A DNA stretch of 64,000 nucleotides from Kosakonia radicincitans DSM 16656. GTDB taxonomy: Bacteria > Pseudomonadota > Gammaproteobacteria > Enterobacterales > Enterobacteriaceae. Below are positions 56,158-64,000 of the stretch, in pieces. The first letter of the stretch is position 1, and every line of letters begins with the position of its first letter. Under the pieces are notes generated by a model that was given only the letters and a program-made list of their open reading frames with translations, was not told where the DNA came from and searched no databases. Location of the stretch: NCBI RefSeq assembly GCF_000280495.2, contig NZ_CP018016.1:2232001-2296000 (forward strand), given 5' to 3'. A program made the position numbers and the translations under genes.

Positions 56158-56421
56158 TTTATGACCATCCAGGTTAATAGAAGACAAAAGGGGGATTTTA
56201 GGTAGCGCTGTCAGCATTGTCTAGTGCTATGCGGACAACAACAGTGACGAGTTTTCAATTTCCTGCAATACGCGGGAAAGTGAAAAACTGTACGGCTCCC
56301 GGCTGTACAGCAACGAGGCAGAGGTAAAATATGGACGGTTTTATTCGGCCCCATGCTTACCCGTTTGCCATATAAGCGCTTTTTCGAAAGCAATATTTAT
56401 CATTAACGAAGAGTAAATATT
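56158..56421 (+). promoter_or_regulatory. hcp leader with two inverted repeats
   Basis: CTGTAC / GTACAG (56288-56310) and AATATTTA / TAAATATT (56392-56421) can each pair in RNA. The second stem ends exactly at the base before the hcp ATG and holds the GAAGAG ribosome site in its 14-base loop. hcp probably has its own promoter in this A/T-rich gap, but no clear -35/-10 pair stands out. Confidence 0.45.
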
Positions 56422-56904
56422 ATGGCTATTGATATGTTTCTGAAGGTCGATGGAGTTACGGGTGAATCTAAAGACTCTAACCACACCGGCTGGACTGATA
56501 TCACATCTTTTTCCTGGGGTGCTTCACAGCCAGGGAATATGAGTGTTGGCGGTGGCGGCGGTGCCGGTAAAGTCAATTTCAACGACCTTCACGTAAATGC
56601 ACTCATTGATAAATCCACGACGGCTATCCTGAAACACTGCGCCAGCGGTAAGCACCTGACCAAGGTTGAGCTTTCCGTCTGCAAAGCCGGTGGTCAGCAG
56701 GTTGAATACGCACGTATCACGCTGGAAGATGTGCTGGTGACGTCTGTTCAGTACACCGGTGCGGATAACGGCGACACCGTGGGTGTGACCTATGCATTCC
56801 AGGCTGCGAAAGTGAAACAGCAGTACTGGGAGCAGTCTTCTTCCGGCGGTAAAGGTGCTGAAACCAGCGCTGGCTGGAACATCAAGGAAAACAAAGAAGC
56901 GTAA
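56422..56904 (+). CDS. hcp: T6SS tube protein Hcp (TssD)
   Basis: This 160-residue protein is of usual Hcp length. It starts AIDMFLKVDGVTGESKDSNHTGWTDITSFSWGASQP and contains the conserved Gly-rich stretch (SVGGGGGAGKVNF) and LLE-like repeats of the beta barrel. Hcp hexamers stack into the inner tube and carry effectors such as Tae4 in their lumen. It is separate from the tssJ-tssC block and followed by a strong hairpin, as fits a much more abundant product. Confidence 0.96.
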   Translation: MAIDMFLKVDGVTGESKDSNHTGWTDITSFSWGASQPGNMSVGGGGGAGKVNFNDLHVNALIDKSTTAILKHCASGKHLTKVELSVCKAGGQQVEYARITLEDVLVTSVQYTGADNGDTVGVTYAFQAAKVKQQYWEQSSSGGKGAETSAGWNIKENKEA

Positions 56905-56933
56905 TGCTGCTCTCTTTTTGACGCGCATTACGG

Positions 56934-56961
56934 CAGGCACAGAGCAGCGGCTCTGTGCCTG
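56934..56961 (+). other. Strong hairpin after hcp
   Basis: CAGGCACAGAG / CTCTGTGCCTG is an 11-bp perfect stem with loop CAGCGG, 29 bases after the hcp stop, and no T run follows. It may block 3' decay of hcp mRNA or partly end transcription before the downstream genes. Confidence 0.8.
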
Positions 56962-57059
56962 TATCCGCAAAAAGACATTATTGAGCCTGATGGTAAACAG
57001 AAATATATTATCGTGCTTGAGTTAATTCTTAAGCGTTACCGGGGCAGGAAAGCCTGGTT

Positions 57060-57455
57060 ATGAATAAAATAGGGTTGACGAGCCTGGTGTTAATCACGCT
57101 GAGCGGTTGTCAGAGCCATCCGCCGCAATATGCTTCTGCGGGGGTGGAAATAAAAGATAACCAGCCGTGCTTCAGTATGACCCCCTTGTCCTCCACGGCG
57201 CTTGTTGCCACAGCGCCCACCATTAATAAACTGAATGGCAGCGAATGGCAGACGATGACATCACCCGCGAACTGGCAACCAACACGCGTTATTTCTGCCA
57301 GCCATTGCACCGTCTGGCCTGACATCAACTGGCAGGCTGGTATTTACGATGTGGTGTTTAAAGTGAGTGATGGCAATAACGCAACGCGTTATGCAACCCG
57401 TTTTATGTTGACCCGCTCCGCGCAAGGTGAGCTTACGGTGCAAAAACAAGAATAA
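57060..57455 (+). CDS. Small lipoprotein, possible T6SS immunity or accessory protein
   Basis: This 131-residue protein has a lipobox LSGC (lipidated Cys about residue 17). It has no domain I can name. The mature part is beta-rich with two further cysteines (NQPCFSMTPL and SHCTVWPDINW) and ends in a basic stretch. It lies between hcp and tagH. Small periplasmic lipoproteins at this place in related T6SS loci are annotated as putative immunity proteins; no partner effector is adjacent here, so the role is open. Confidence 0.6.
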   Translation: MNKIGLTSLVLITLSGCQSHPPQYASAGVEIKDNQPCFSMTPLSSTALVATAPTINKLNGSEWQTMTSPANWQPTRVISASHCTVWPDINWQAGIYDVVFKVSDGNNATRYATRFMLTRSAQGELTVQKQE

Positions 57456-57580
57456 ACGAGCGAAGTTTTGCTCCGGTGGGCTGCTCCGGGGCCACTGAAA
57501 TCATATTCAGGTATTCAAACGCAGCCGCTTTATGGAAAACGGCGCCGTTTGAGTGCACATAACTCCAGCAGGAATATGCT

Positions 57581-59368
57581 ATGCGATTCACGATTATTAC
57601 CAGTAAACCCGGTCATCAGCCGCCGCAAAGCCGCTGCGACTTTTATCCGCCTGGCGGCACTATCGGCCGCGGCACTGATAACAACCTGGTGCTGCCGGAT
57701 AACGACCGCTCCATCTCTCGCTTACAGGCGATTGTTCATATCGCTGGTAATGGCGAGTGTCGCATTACCAATCGCGGCAATGTGACCCGCGTAGTGCTGA
57801 ATGATATTCCCCTGGAACGTGGCCGTCAGGTCGAATTGCAGGATGGCGATATTCTGGGCATTGATGAATACCGTATCGAAGTTACCGAGCTGATTCAGGA
57901 TACGCAGCCGGTAAGCCGTATGGCGGAGGAGATGTATCCGAAGCACGTTCAGCCGCAAGTGGCCAAACCTGCGCCCGCGCCGACACCGAAAAGCGTAGCG
58001 GAAAACGCCCCGGCGTCAGTGCCAACGGAAATCTGGGACAGCCTGATGCAGGAGTTCTCCATCTCCGACAGCATCTCCAGCAACCGGGCGAAAACGCCGG
58101 AAGCGCAAAATCTGAACCCTTTTGCCGCGCCGAAAGAGCCGGAACGTAACCCGGAAGATCCGCTCTCGCTGTTGAATAACAACGAGCCGCTGGTGACGCC
58201 GAAAACGCTCGCTTCCGATCAGCTGTTTAACGATGAACAGCTCTTTAAAAATGACAGCATCTTTAACGACGTCACGCCATCCGCACTGGTGCCCCCGGTT
58301 GATCGGGCTGCGCAAAAACCTGCGCCGGAAGCGGATGAACTGGATCCGCTGGCGCTGTTTGGCGGCGGCAGCACGTCGGCGGCACGCAGCGACGATCCGC
58401 TTGGGCTGTTAAGCGGCGCAGTGCCGCTGGCGCATGCGGATGAGATTGTTCCGGCGAAACCCGCCGAGCCAATCATCACCGATCCGCACAGCGTGACGCC
58501 GCCGCAACAGCCGCAGCCGATCATCACCGAACTGCGCGCGGAAGATCTCAGCGGCACGCCGCTGTTCGTCGATGATGAGCCGGAACCGGTGTCGGAGCCG
58601 CAGGATTATGCGGGTATCACGCTGCCGACGCCGCAAGCGGTACAGCGCAGCGCGGCGCAAACGCCGAAAGGGCGTCTGCGTATCGATCCGCTCCAGAGCA
58701 ACAACGAAGTGCGCAGCGCGCCAGCCGCTGGCAATGGCGACAGCAGCGATGTGCTGAAAGGCGAGCTGCTGGACGCGTTACTGGAAGGTATGGGGCTTGG
58801 CGATATGCAGCCGGTGCCGCAGTTCGATAAAGAGAACATGCGTCAGCTCGGCCAGATGCTGAGCATGTTTTCCCAGGGCACCGTTGCGCTGCTCTCCTCG
58901 CGCTCGATTCTGAAACGCGGCGTTAAAGCCGATATGACGATGGTGCTGGATGACGCCAACAACCCGTTCAAGCTGCTGCCGTCGGGCAAAACCGTGCTGA
59001 TGCAGATGTTTGGTACGCGGATGCCTGGCTTTATGCCGCCGAAAAAATCGGTGCGCGATGCGTTGATCGACTTACAGGCGCACCAGTTAGGTATGATTTC
59101 CGGGATCCGCGCGATTATCGCCGCGATGTTGCAGTCGTTTAACCCGGAACAACTGGAAGATGACGCTAAACGCGACGGCGCCACCGCGCGTCTCGGCGTA
59201 CTCTCGAACCGTAAAGCCGCTCTGTGGGACTACTTTGTGCGCACCTACGCGCAAACGGCGGGTGAAATTGACGATGACTTCCATACCCTGTTTGGCGAAG
59301 CGTTCCTCCACGCTTATGACATGGAGGTTAACCAGTACAAAGACTCACAAAGCGGATCGGAAGAATGA
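57581..59368 (+). CDS. tagH: T6SS-associated FHA-domain protein TagH (Fha)
   Basis: This 595-residue protein has an N-terminal FHA phosphothreonine-binding domain (about residues 25-105; IGRGTDNNLVLPDNDRSISRLQAIV). A long low-complexity Pro/Asp/Glu-rich linker (about 120-390) follows. The conserved C-terminal T6SS-FHA domain is at about 400-580 (LLDALLEGMGLGD, LLSSRSILKRGVKADMTMV, FGEAFLHAYDMEVNQYK). Fha scaffolds respond to phosphorylation by a PpkA-type kinase and promote assembly. It overlaps the next gene by 4 bases (ATGA). Confidence 0.94.
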   Translation: MRFTIITSKPGHQPPQSRCDFYPPGGTIGRGTDNNLVLPDNDRSISRLQAIVHIAGNGECRITNRGNVTRVVLNDIPLERGRQVELQDGDILGIDEYRIEVTELIQDTQPVSRMAEEMYPKHVQPQVAKPAPAPTPKSVAENAPASVPTEIWDSLMQEFSISDSISSNRAKTPEAQNLNPFAAPKEPERNPEDPLSLLNNNEPLVTPKTLASDQLFNDEQLFKNDSIFNDVTPSALVPPVDRAAQKPAPEADELDPLALFGGGSTSAARSDDPLGLLSGAVPLAHADEIVPAKPAEPIITDPHSVTPPQQPQPIITELRAEDLSGTPLFVDDEPEPVSEPQDYAGITLPTPQAVQRSAAQTPKGRLRIDPLQSNNEVRSAPAAGNGDSSDVLKGELLDALLEGMGLGDMQPVPQFDKENMRQLGQMLSMFSQGTVALLSSRSILKRGVKADMTMVLDDANNPFKLLPSGKTVLMQMFGTRMPGFMPPKKSVRDALIDLQAHQLGMISGIRAIIAAMLQSFNPEQLEDDAKRDGATARLGVLSNRKAALWDYFVRTYAQTAGEIDDDFHTLFGEAFLHAYDMEVNQYKDSQSGSEE

Positions 59369-60159
59369 ATATCAGCACGGCCTCCATATCCCGCCAGGGC
59401 GAACGTGCCAGTAATCAGGACCAGACCGGGGAGAACATCGGCGAGCGTGCCGCCTGCTTTGTGGTATGTGACGGCATCGCCGGGTTACCCGGCGGCGACG
59501 TAGCGGCCGCACTGGCGCGTAATACCATCATCAGCCGGTTTGATGGCGATGAGCACCTGAATGCCCAGTACATTCGTCAGTACGTCAACGATGCTAACCG
59601 CGCTATCCGCGAGGAGCAGAAAGCGGTACAGGATTATCACCGTATGGGCACGACCATGGTAAGCCTGTTTATCGACCGGGATTATCAGCTTGCCTACTGG
59701 GCACACGCGGGCGACAGCCGCCTGTATCTCTTTCGTCGCGGCTGGCTCTATCATGTCACCACCGATCACAGCCTGGTGCAGCAGATGAAAGATGCCGGGC
59801 ATCAGACCGAAGGCATCAACGGCAACTTGCTCTACTTCGCGCTGGGTCTTGGCGAAGATGAACGCGAGCCAAGCTACAGCGATGTGGTGCCGATCGAAGA
59901 TGGCGATGCCTTTTTGCTCTGTACCGATGGCTTCTGGCACGGTGTCAGTGAAGAGCAGATGCAACAGTCGCTGCATATGGTGAATACGCCGGACGAGTGG
60001 CTGACGTTGATGAATCAAATCCTGCTGAAAAACAGTGTCGGGGCGCAAACCCAGCAGGACAACTATAGCGCCGTAGCGGTGTGGATGGGCACACCTCAGG
60101 AGACGACGCTACTGCATACGCTCTCTGAAGCCGCCCAGTTTTTCCCTCTTCGTGATTGA
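59365..60159 (+). CDS. pppA: T6SS-associated PP2C-type protein phosphatase (PppA/TagG)
   Basis: This 264-residue PP2C-family serine/threonine phosphatase carries the metal-binding motifs CDGIAGLPGGDVAA (about residues 33-46), AHAGDSRLYLFR and LLCTDGFWHGVSEEQ, with the final Asp in QQDNYSAVAVW. In P. aeruginosa PppA dephosphorylates Fha and turns T6SS activity down. It is coupled to tagH by a 4-base overlap. No partner kinase gene is present in the window. Confidence 0.92.
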   Translation: MNISTASISRQGERASNQDQTGENIGERAACFVVCDGIAGLPGGDVAAALARNTIISRFDGDEHLNAQYIRQYVNDANRAIREEQKAVQDYHRMGTTMVSLFIDRDYQLAYWAHAGDSRLYLFRRGWLYHVTTDHSLVQQMKDAGHQTEGINGNLLYFALGLGEDEREPSYSDVVPIEDGDAFLLCTDGFWHGVSEEQMQQSLHMVNTPDEWLTLMNQILLKNSVGAQTQQDNYSAVAVWMGTPQETTLLHTLSEAAQFFPLRD

Positions 60160-60179
60160 TACAGCTTACAAGGACTTTT

Positions 60180-61169
60180 ATGAAACTTTGGCTACCGGGT
60201 TTGGCTCTGCTGGCGGTGTGTGGCAGCGTACAGGCAGAAAACTACCGCATCGTGCAGTCGCCTTCGCAAAAACTGGATGTCTGGATCGATAACATTGCGG
60301 ATAACACGCCGAAAAGCTGGTGCAGCAAAACGTTGCCGCTGCGTATTGTTGCCAGCGGCGATAAAAAACCTGCCGTTCTGAACAACTTCTTACCGCGCCT
60401 TGGCGCGCTGCTGGAAAACCAGTGCGGTACGCTGACGCAGGTGCACTGGAAATTGACCGACCCGCAGGGCGCGACTCTGGCTGAAGGGACGGCCGATAAA
60501 GCGAAAGAGTGGGCACCGGTCGTCACCTCAACGGGCGCAACCGCGGCCGCTTCAACGTCCACCTCTGCCGCCCTGACGCCGCCAACCGAGCGTGCTGAAG
60601 ATCTCTCCCCGGCCGCTAACCGTACGCCGTGGCAGGAATTTACCCTGCAGGACGGCTGCCATCTGCGCACCTTCTGGCAGGGCGATGCCAGCGCGCCAGC
60701 GCTGTTTATTCCGGCGAAAGAGGACGGCAAATGTGAAAAGGGCGGTTGGCTGAACGGGCGCAGCGAAGTGACGCAGATCAGCAACGGCAGCGAGAAAAAG
60801 ATCACCATGACCTTTGTTCACGGTTTCCCGGTGAGCGGCCTGAGCGACAGCGTTGACGCCGATCGTCTGCTGATCACCACCGTTAACAACGAACGCATGG
60901 TCGTCAGCGAAGGCAGCCTGGCGCAAAGCTGGATGATCCTGCCCTACGTCAACAGCCTCAACGGCTGGCAGGCGAACGGCACGGTGGCGGTGGAAATCTC
61001 CCGCGATGTTGCCAGCGATGCCACCCGTTTGCAGGCGCGCCTTGATGAAGTGCGCAAAGCCTGGACGCCGTGGTTTGAACCGGGTACGCACCTTAATATT
61101 CTGCTGATCGATTCGTTGCACCCGCAGCTGCGCGATCCGGCGGTCGGGACTTACAAGACCCTGAACTAA
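60180..61169 (+). CDS. Exported T6SS-locus protein of unknown function
   Basis: This 329-residue protein has a clear signal peptide (LWLPGLALLAVCGSVQA, cleavage before ENYR at about residue 21). The mature protein starts with a roughly 90-residue segment (SPSQKLDVWIDNI, KSWCSKTLPLRIV, NQCGTLTQVHWKL, with two cysteines). An Ala/Thr/Ser-rich linker (about 115-140) and a second segment with three cysteines (LQDGCHLRTFW, DGKCEKGGW) follow. I recognise no family. The ATG at 60180 has AAGGA 6 bases upstream; 8 further codons upstream are open. Its place between pppA and tagJ suggests a periplasmic accessory. Confidence 0.8.
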   Translation: MKLWLPGLALLAVCGSVQAENYRIVQSPSQKLDVWIDNIADNTPKSWCSKTLPLRIVASGDKKPAVLNNFLPRLGALLENQCGTLTQVHWKLTDPQGATLAEGTADKAKEWAPVVTSTGATAAASTSTSAALTPPTERAEDLSPAANRTPWQEFTLQDGCHLRTFWQGDASAPALFIPAKEDGKCEKGGWLNGRSEVTQISNGSEKKITMTFVHGFPVSGLSDSVDADRLLITTVNNERMVVSEGSLAQSWMILPYVNSLNGWQANGTVAVEISRDVASDATRLQARLDEVRKAWTPWFEPGTHLNILLIDSLHPQLRDPAVGTYKTLN

Positions 61170-61178
61170 GGAGCGGCG

Positions 61179-61991
61179 ATGAACACCTTGTTGCAACAAC
61201 TGGCAGGCGAATCCCTGCAGGAGAGCCTTGCCCGGCTGGAAAGCCGCATCCGTACCCAGCCAGGCGATGCCGATCTGCGTGCGGCTTTTGCCCAGTTTCT
61301 CTGCCTTGACGGTAACTGGCCGCGCGCGCTGGCGCAGCTGAAAAGCTGGCAGGCGCTGAAACCGCAGGCGCAACCGACGGTGACGCTGCTGGAGCAGGCG
61401 ATCAACGGTGAACGCCAGCGTGCCGACGTGATGGCTGGTCGCGCCCGTCCGGTAACGCCAGATCGGCAGTGGCCGTGGCTGGCAGCGATGGTCAGCGCGC
61501 TGGACCCGGAATCCACCGAACCTGCCGCGCACCGTGAAGCCGCACTGGAGAACGCCGAGGCGAACCCCGGCCAGCTGACAACTCAGGATGGCGAAACGCA
61601 CACTTTCGACTGGCTGATGGACGGTGATTGCCGCTTTGGTCCGGTCTGCGAAGCGATCGTCAATGGCCGCTATTTCTGGCTGCCGTTCAGCGCGATTGCC
61701 TCTATGCAGTTTCAGCCGCCGGCCAGCGTCACCGACCTGGTGTGGCGCCATACGCTGGTGCGTTTGCAGGATGGCAGCGAACAGGTGTGCCAGATCCCGG
61801 CGCGTTATCCGCTGGATAGCGAAGCCGAAGACCGCTTTAAACTCGCCCGCGTTACCGAGTGGCAGGCGTTACCGGGCGATGCGCCGCACTTCCTGGGCCA
61901 CGGGCAAAAAGTCTGGCTCAACGACAGCGCCGAGTTCTCGCTGCTCGATCTGGTCACGCTGAGTTTCGATACGGCCGTTGCAGATGAGTAA
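61179..61991 (+). CDS. tagJ: T6SS accessory protein TagJ (ImpE/SciE)
   Basis: This 270-residue protein has the ImpE layout. An N-terminal TPR-like helical part (LARLESRIRTQPGDADLRAAFAQFLCLDGNWPRALAQL) precedes a beta-rich C-terminal domain (VNGRYFWLPFSAIASMQFQPPASVTDLVWRHTLVRL). HsiE1/TagJ binds the N-terminus of TssB and affects sheath handling by ClpV. It overlaps tssE by 8 bases. Confidence 0.92.
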   Translation: MNTLLQQLAGESLQESLARLESRIRTQPGDADLRAAFAQFLCLDGNWPRALAQLKSWQALKPQAQPTVTLLEQAINGERQRADVMAGRARPVTPDRQWPWLAAMVSALDPESTEPAAHREAALENAEANPGQLTTQDGETHTFDWLMDGDCRFGPVCEAIVNGRYFWLPFSAIASMQFQPPASVTDLVWRHTLVRLQDGSEQVCQIPARYPLDSEAEDRFKLARVTEWQALPGDAPHFLGHGQKVWLNDSAEFSLLDLVTLSFDTAVADE

Positions 61992-62553
61992 TTCCGCCCA
62001 CGATGAAGAGAGCGATCTGCTGCGCAGCGGCTGGCGCTCGCGACGCGGCAAAGAGACCGTCGGCGCACGCGACAAAATGCAGCCGTCGCTACTCGATCGC
62101 CTTACCGATGACGCGCCGGACAAAGTTCAGGAGCCGCTGAACAGTAATCTGGTCTCCCATGCCACGCTGCGACGCCACGTACTGCGTGATCTGCAGTGGT
62201 TGTTCAACACCATCAACAACGAAGCGCAGCAGGATCTGAGCGGCTTTGACGAAGTGCGCCGCTCGGTCATCAATTTTGGCGTGTCGCCGCTGGCGGGCAA
62301 GCGGATGTCGGACATCGAATGGCAGGATATCCAGCGCAAGCTGACCAACGCGATTTTGCATTTTGAACCGCGCATTTTGCCGCAGGGCTTACAGGTTCGC
62401 TGCATTTCCGATACCCAGTCGCTGGATCTGCACAACGTGTTGTCGATTGAGATCAAAGGGCGTTTGTGGTGTGTGCCGTATCCGCTGGAGTTTCTGTTCC
62501 GCACGGATGTGGATCTGGAAAACGGGCATTTCGAGCTGAAAGACGCGGGGTAA
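61984..62553 (+). CDS. tssE: T6SS baseplate protein TssE
   Basis: This 189-residue protein is a gp25-like baseplate wedge component. The N-terminus (PSLLDRLTDD) and the lysozyme-like gp25 core are present (LRRHVLRDLQWLFNTINN, RSVINFGVSPLAG). The conserved ending LCVPYPLEFLFRTDVDLENG is represented as LWCVPYPLEFLFRTDVD. It starts at ATG 61984 within the end of tagJ, and tssF follows after 2 bases. Confidence 0.95.
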   Translation: MSNSAHDEESDLLRSGWRSRRGKETVGARDKMQPSLLDRLTDDAPDKVQEPLNSNLVSHATLRRHVLRDLQWLFNTINNEAQQDLSGFDEVRRSVINFGVSPLAGKRMSDIEWQDIQRKLTNAILHFEPRILPQGLQVRCISDTQSLDLHNVLSIEIKGRLWCVPYPLEFLFRTDVDLENGHFELKDAG

Positions 62554-62555
62554 TC

Positions 62556-64000
62556 ATGGACAGCAAATTACTGGAGTACTACAACCGCGAACTGGCCTGG
62601 CTGCGCGAAATGGGCCAGGAGTTTGCCGGGCGCTATCCGAAAGTGGCCGGACGCCTCGGTATGCGCGGCATGGACGTTGCCGATCCGTATGTCGAACGCC
62701 TGATGGAGGGCTTTGCCTTCCTGACCTCCCGCGTACAACTGAAAATGGACGCCGAATTTCCCCGCTTCTCCCAGCGTCTGCTGGAGATGGTGGCGCCCAA
62801 CTATCTCGCGCCGACGCCGTCGATGGCGATTGCGGAGCTGACGCCGGACAGCGCGAAAGGGGATCTGAGCAATGGCTTTGTGGTGCCGCGCGGTACCATG
62901 ATGGACAGCCAGGTGATGAAGAAGAATGGCGTTACCTGTAGCTATACCACCGCGCATGATGTCACGCTGTTACCGCTGAAAATCAGCCAGGTGGAACTGG
63001 GCGGCGTACCTGCCGATCTGCCGCTGGCGAAAGTTGGCCTGAGCCAGCGCGGGGCGCAAAGCGCGCTGCGTATTCGTGTGAGCTGCGATGGCCCGGTCAA
63101 CCTCGGCCATCTCGATTTCGATCGCCTGGAACTGTTCCTCAGCGGCCCGGATATGCAGGCGCTGAAACTGCTGGAACTGCTGATGGGCCACCAGGTGGGC
63201 ATTGTTTGCCAGTCCAATAGCGCCGGTGCGCCGTTGCAGGTGCTGGCCGATGACGCATTGCAGCAGGAAGGTTTTGCCGCCAGCCAGTCGTTGCTGCCGG
63301 ACGATCTGCGCAACTTCGATGGCTACCGTCTGTTGCAGGAGTATTTCGCCTTCCCGCAACGCTTCCTGTTTATCAGCCTTCAGGGGCTGCGTTCAATGGT
63401 GGCGCAAAGCGGCGATGCCACCTCGTTCGATATCATCATTCTGCTGGATAAAGCCGATGGGCAACTGGAGCGGGTAGTGGATAAAAACCACCTTGCGCTG
63501 CACTGCACGCCGGTGATTAACCTGTTCCCGAAAGTGGCCGAAAGGCAAAAGTTGAGCGAAAACCAGCACGAATACCACCTGGTGGTGGATAACATTCGCC
63601 CGCTCGATTACGAAATCTACGCGGTGCGCAAAATCCACGCCAGCGTCGATGGTCAGCGCGATGAGCAGACGTTTCGCCCGTTCTGGAGTAGCTGGAGCCA
63701 GGATGAAGGCAACTACGGCGCTTACTTCTCCGTGCGCCGCGAGCAGCGTGCGTTATCGGAACATGCGCAGCGCTACGGTACCCGTACCGGTTATATCGGT
63801 TCCGAAGTGTTTGCTTCGCTGGTCGATGAGCAACATGCGCCGTGGCGCGAAGATTTACGCTATATCACCGCTGAAGTGCTGTGTACCAGCCGCGACTTAC
63901 CGTTGATGTTGCAGCAGGATATGGGGCAGTTCGTGATGCCGGATTCGCTGCCGGTGAAATCCCTGCACCTGCGTAAAGGCCCGACGCCGCCGCGCCCGGC
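62556..64000 (+). CDS. tssF: T6SS baseplate protein TssF, 5' part
   Basis: The first 481 codons of an open frame run off the right edge; the family is usually about 590-620 residues. The N-terminus MDSKLLEYYNRELAWLREMGQEFAGRYPKVAGRLGM and DPYVERLMEGFAFLTSRVQLKMDAEFPRF are the TssF (VasA/ImpG) signature. TssF forms the wedge core with TssG and TssE. tssG and clpV would be expected next. Confidence 0.96.
   Translation, partial: MDSKLLEYYNRELAWLREMGQEFAGRYPKVAGRLGMRGMDVADPYVERLMEGFAFLTSRVQLKMDAEFPRFSQRLLEMVAPNYLAPTPSMAIAELTPDSAKGDLSNGFVVPRGTMMDSQVMKKNGVTCSYTTAHDVTLLPLKISQVELGGVPADLPLAKVGLSQRGAQSALRIRVSCDGPVNLGHLDFDRLELFLSGPDMQALKLLELLMGHQVGIVCQSNSAGAPLQVLADDALQQEGFAASQSLLPDDLRNFDGYRLLQEYFAFPQRFLFISLQGLRSMVAQSGDATSFDIIILLDKADGQLERVVDKNHLALHCTPVINLFPKVAERQKLSENQHEYHLVVDNIRPLDYEIYAVRKIHASVDGQRDEQTFRPFWSSWSQDEGNYGAYFSVRREQRALSEHAQRYGTRTGYIGSEVFASLVDEQHAPWREDLRYITAEVLCTSRDLPLMLQQDMGQFVMPDSLPVKSLHLRKGPTPPRP

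Noticed and set aside
60552..61751. A 399-residue open frame on the minus strand
   Set aside because: It is fully antisense to two well-supported genes (the exported protein and tagJ), is Arg/His/Gln-rich and low-complexity, and has no recognisable domain. It is a shadow of G/C-biased codon use.

Overview
The window reads as a chromosomal segment of a member of the Enterobacteriaceae (an Enterobacter/Kosakonia/Klebsiella-like relative of E. coli). Almost every gene in the first 43 kb matches an E. coli K-12 gene that I recognise from its protein sequence. Gene order largely follows the E. coli prc-to-treA region. I cannot fix the genus from sequence alone. I see no tRNA or rRNA genes, insertion sequences, prophage or CRISPR arrays.

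Region 1 (1-43 kb) is a conserved backbone. In order: the 3' end of prc, htpX, yebQ(-), kdgR, yobH(-), mgrB, yebO, an extra metallo-beta-lactamase-fold gene, yobF-cspC, rlmA, mntP(-) with its Mn2+ riboswitch leader, yobD(-), the mannose PTS operon manXYZ(-), yoaE, pdeD(-), sdaA(-), pabB-nudL(-), yoaH, yoaB(-), yoaA, tsaB, yeaY, fadD, rnd, minCDE(-), ycgL, ycgM, ycgN, dsbB(-), fadR, ycgB(-), dadAX, nhaP2/cvrA(-), ldcA(-), emtA, ycgR(-), ymgE and treA(-). Compared with the E. coli order I remember, hlyE and umuDC (between ycgN and dsbB) and nhaB (between dsbB and fadR) are missing. The MBL-fold gene is extra, and yobF looks frame-shifted. Several starts were moved from the longest open frame to the start supported by Shine-Dalgarno spacing and family length: GTG for mgrB, manX, sdaA, nudL, emtA and ycgR; TTG for fadD, rnd and nhaP2.

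Region 2 (about 42.8-43.8 kb) is a 970-base A/T-rich gene-free stretch between divergent treA and a type VI secretion (T6SS) cluster. It carries a 16-bp direct repeat with a 40-bp period, a good candidate for paired regulator sites.

Region 3 (43.8-64 kb, running off the right edge) is a T6SS locus on the plus strand: an SH3-like lipoprotein, tssJ, tssK, tssL (with an OmpA-like domain), tssM, tagF, tssA, tssB, tssC, a tai4-tae4 immunity/effector pair (peptidoglycan amidase), a small convergent membrane protein, hcp, a small lipoprotein, the FHA protein tagH, a PP2C phosphatase, an exported protein of unknown function, tagJ, tssE and the 5' part of tssF. TssJLM form the membrane complex, TssK/E/F belong to the baseplate, TssBC form the sheath, Hcp the tube, TssA and TagJ act on sheath/baseplate assembly, and TagF/TagH/PppA suggest post-translational control. 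tssG, clpV, vgrG and a partner kinase are not in the window. The most interesting unexplained items are the unrecognised exported or membrane proteins in this locus, an 8-G homopolymer inside tssM, two T-less 11-bp hairpins after tssC and hcp, a 52-codon upstream reading frame overlapping yoaE, and the disrupted yobF frame.
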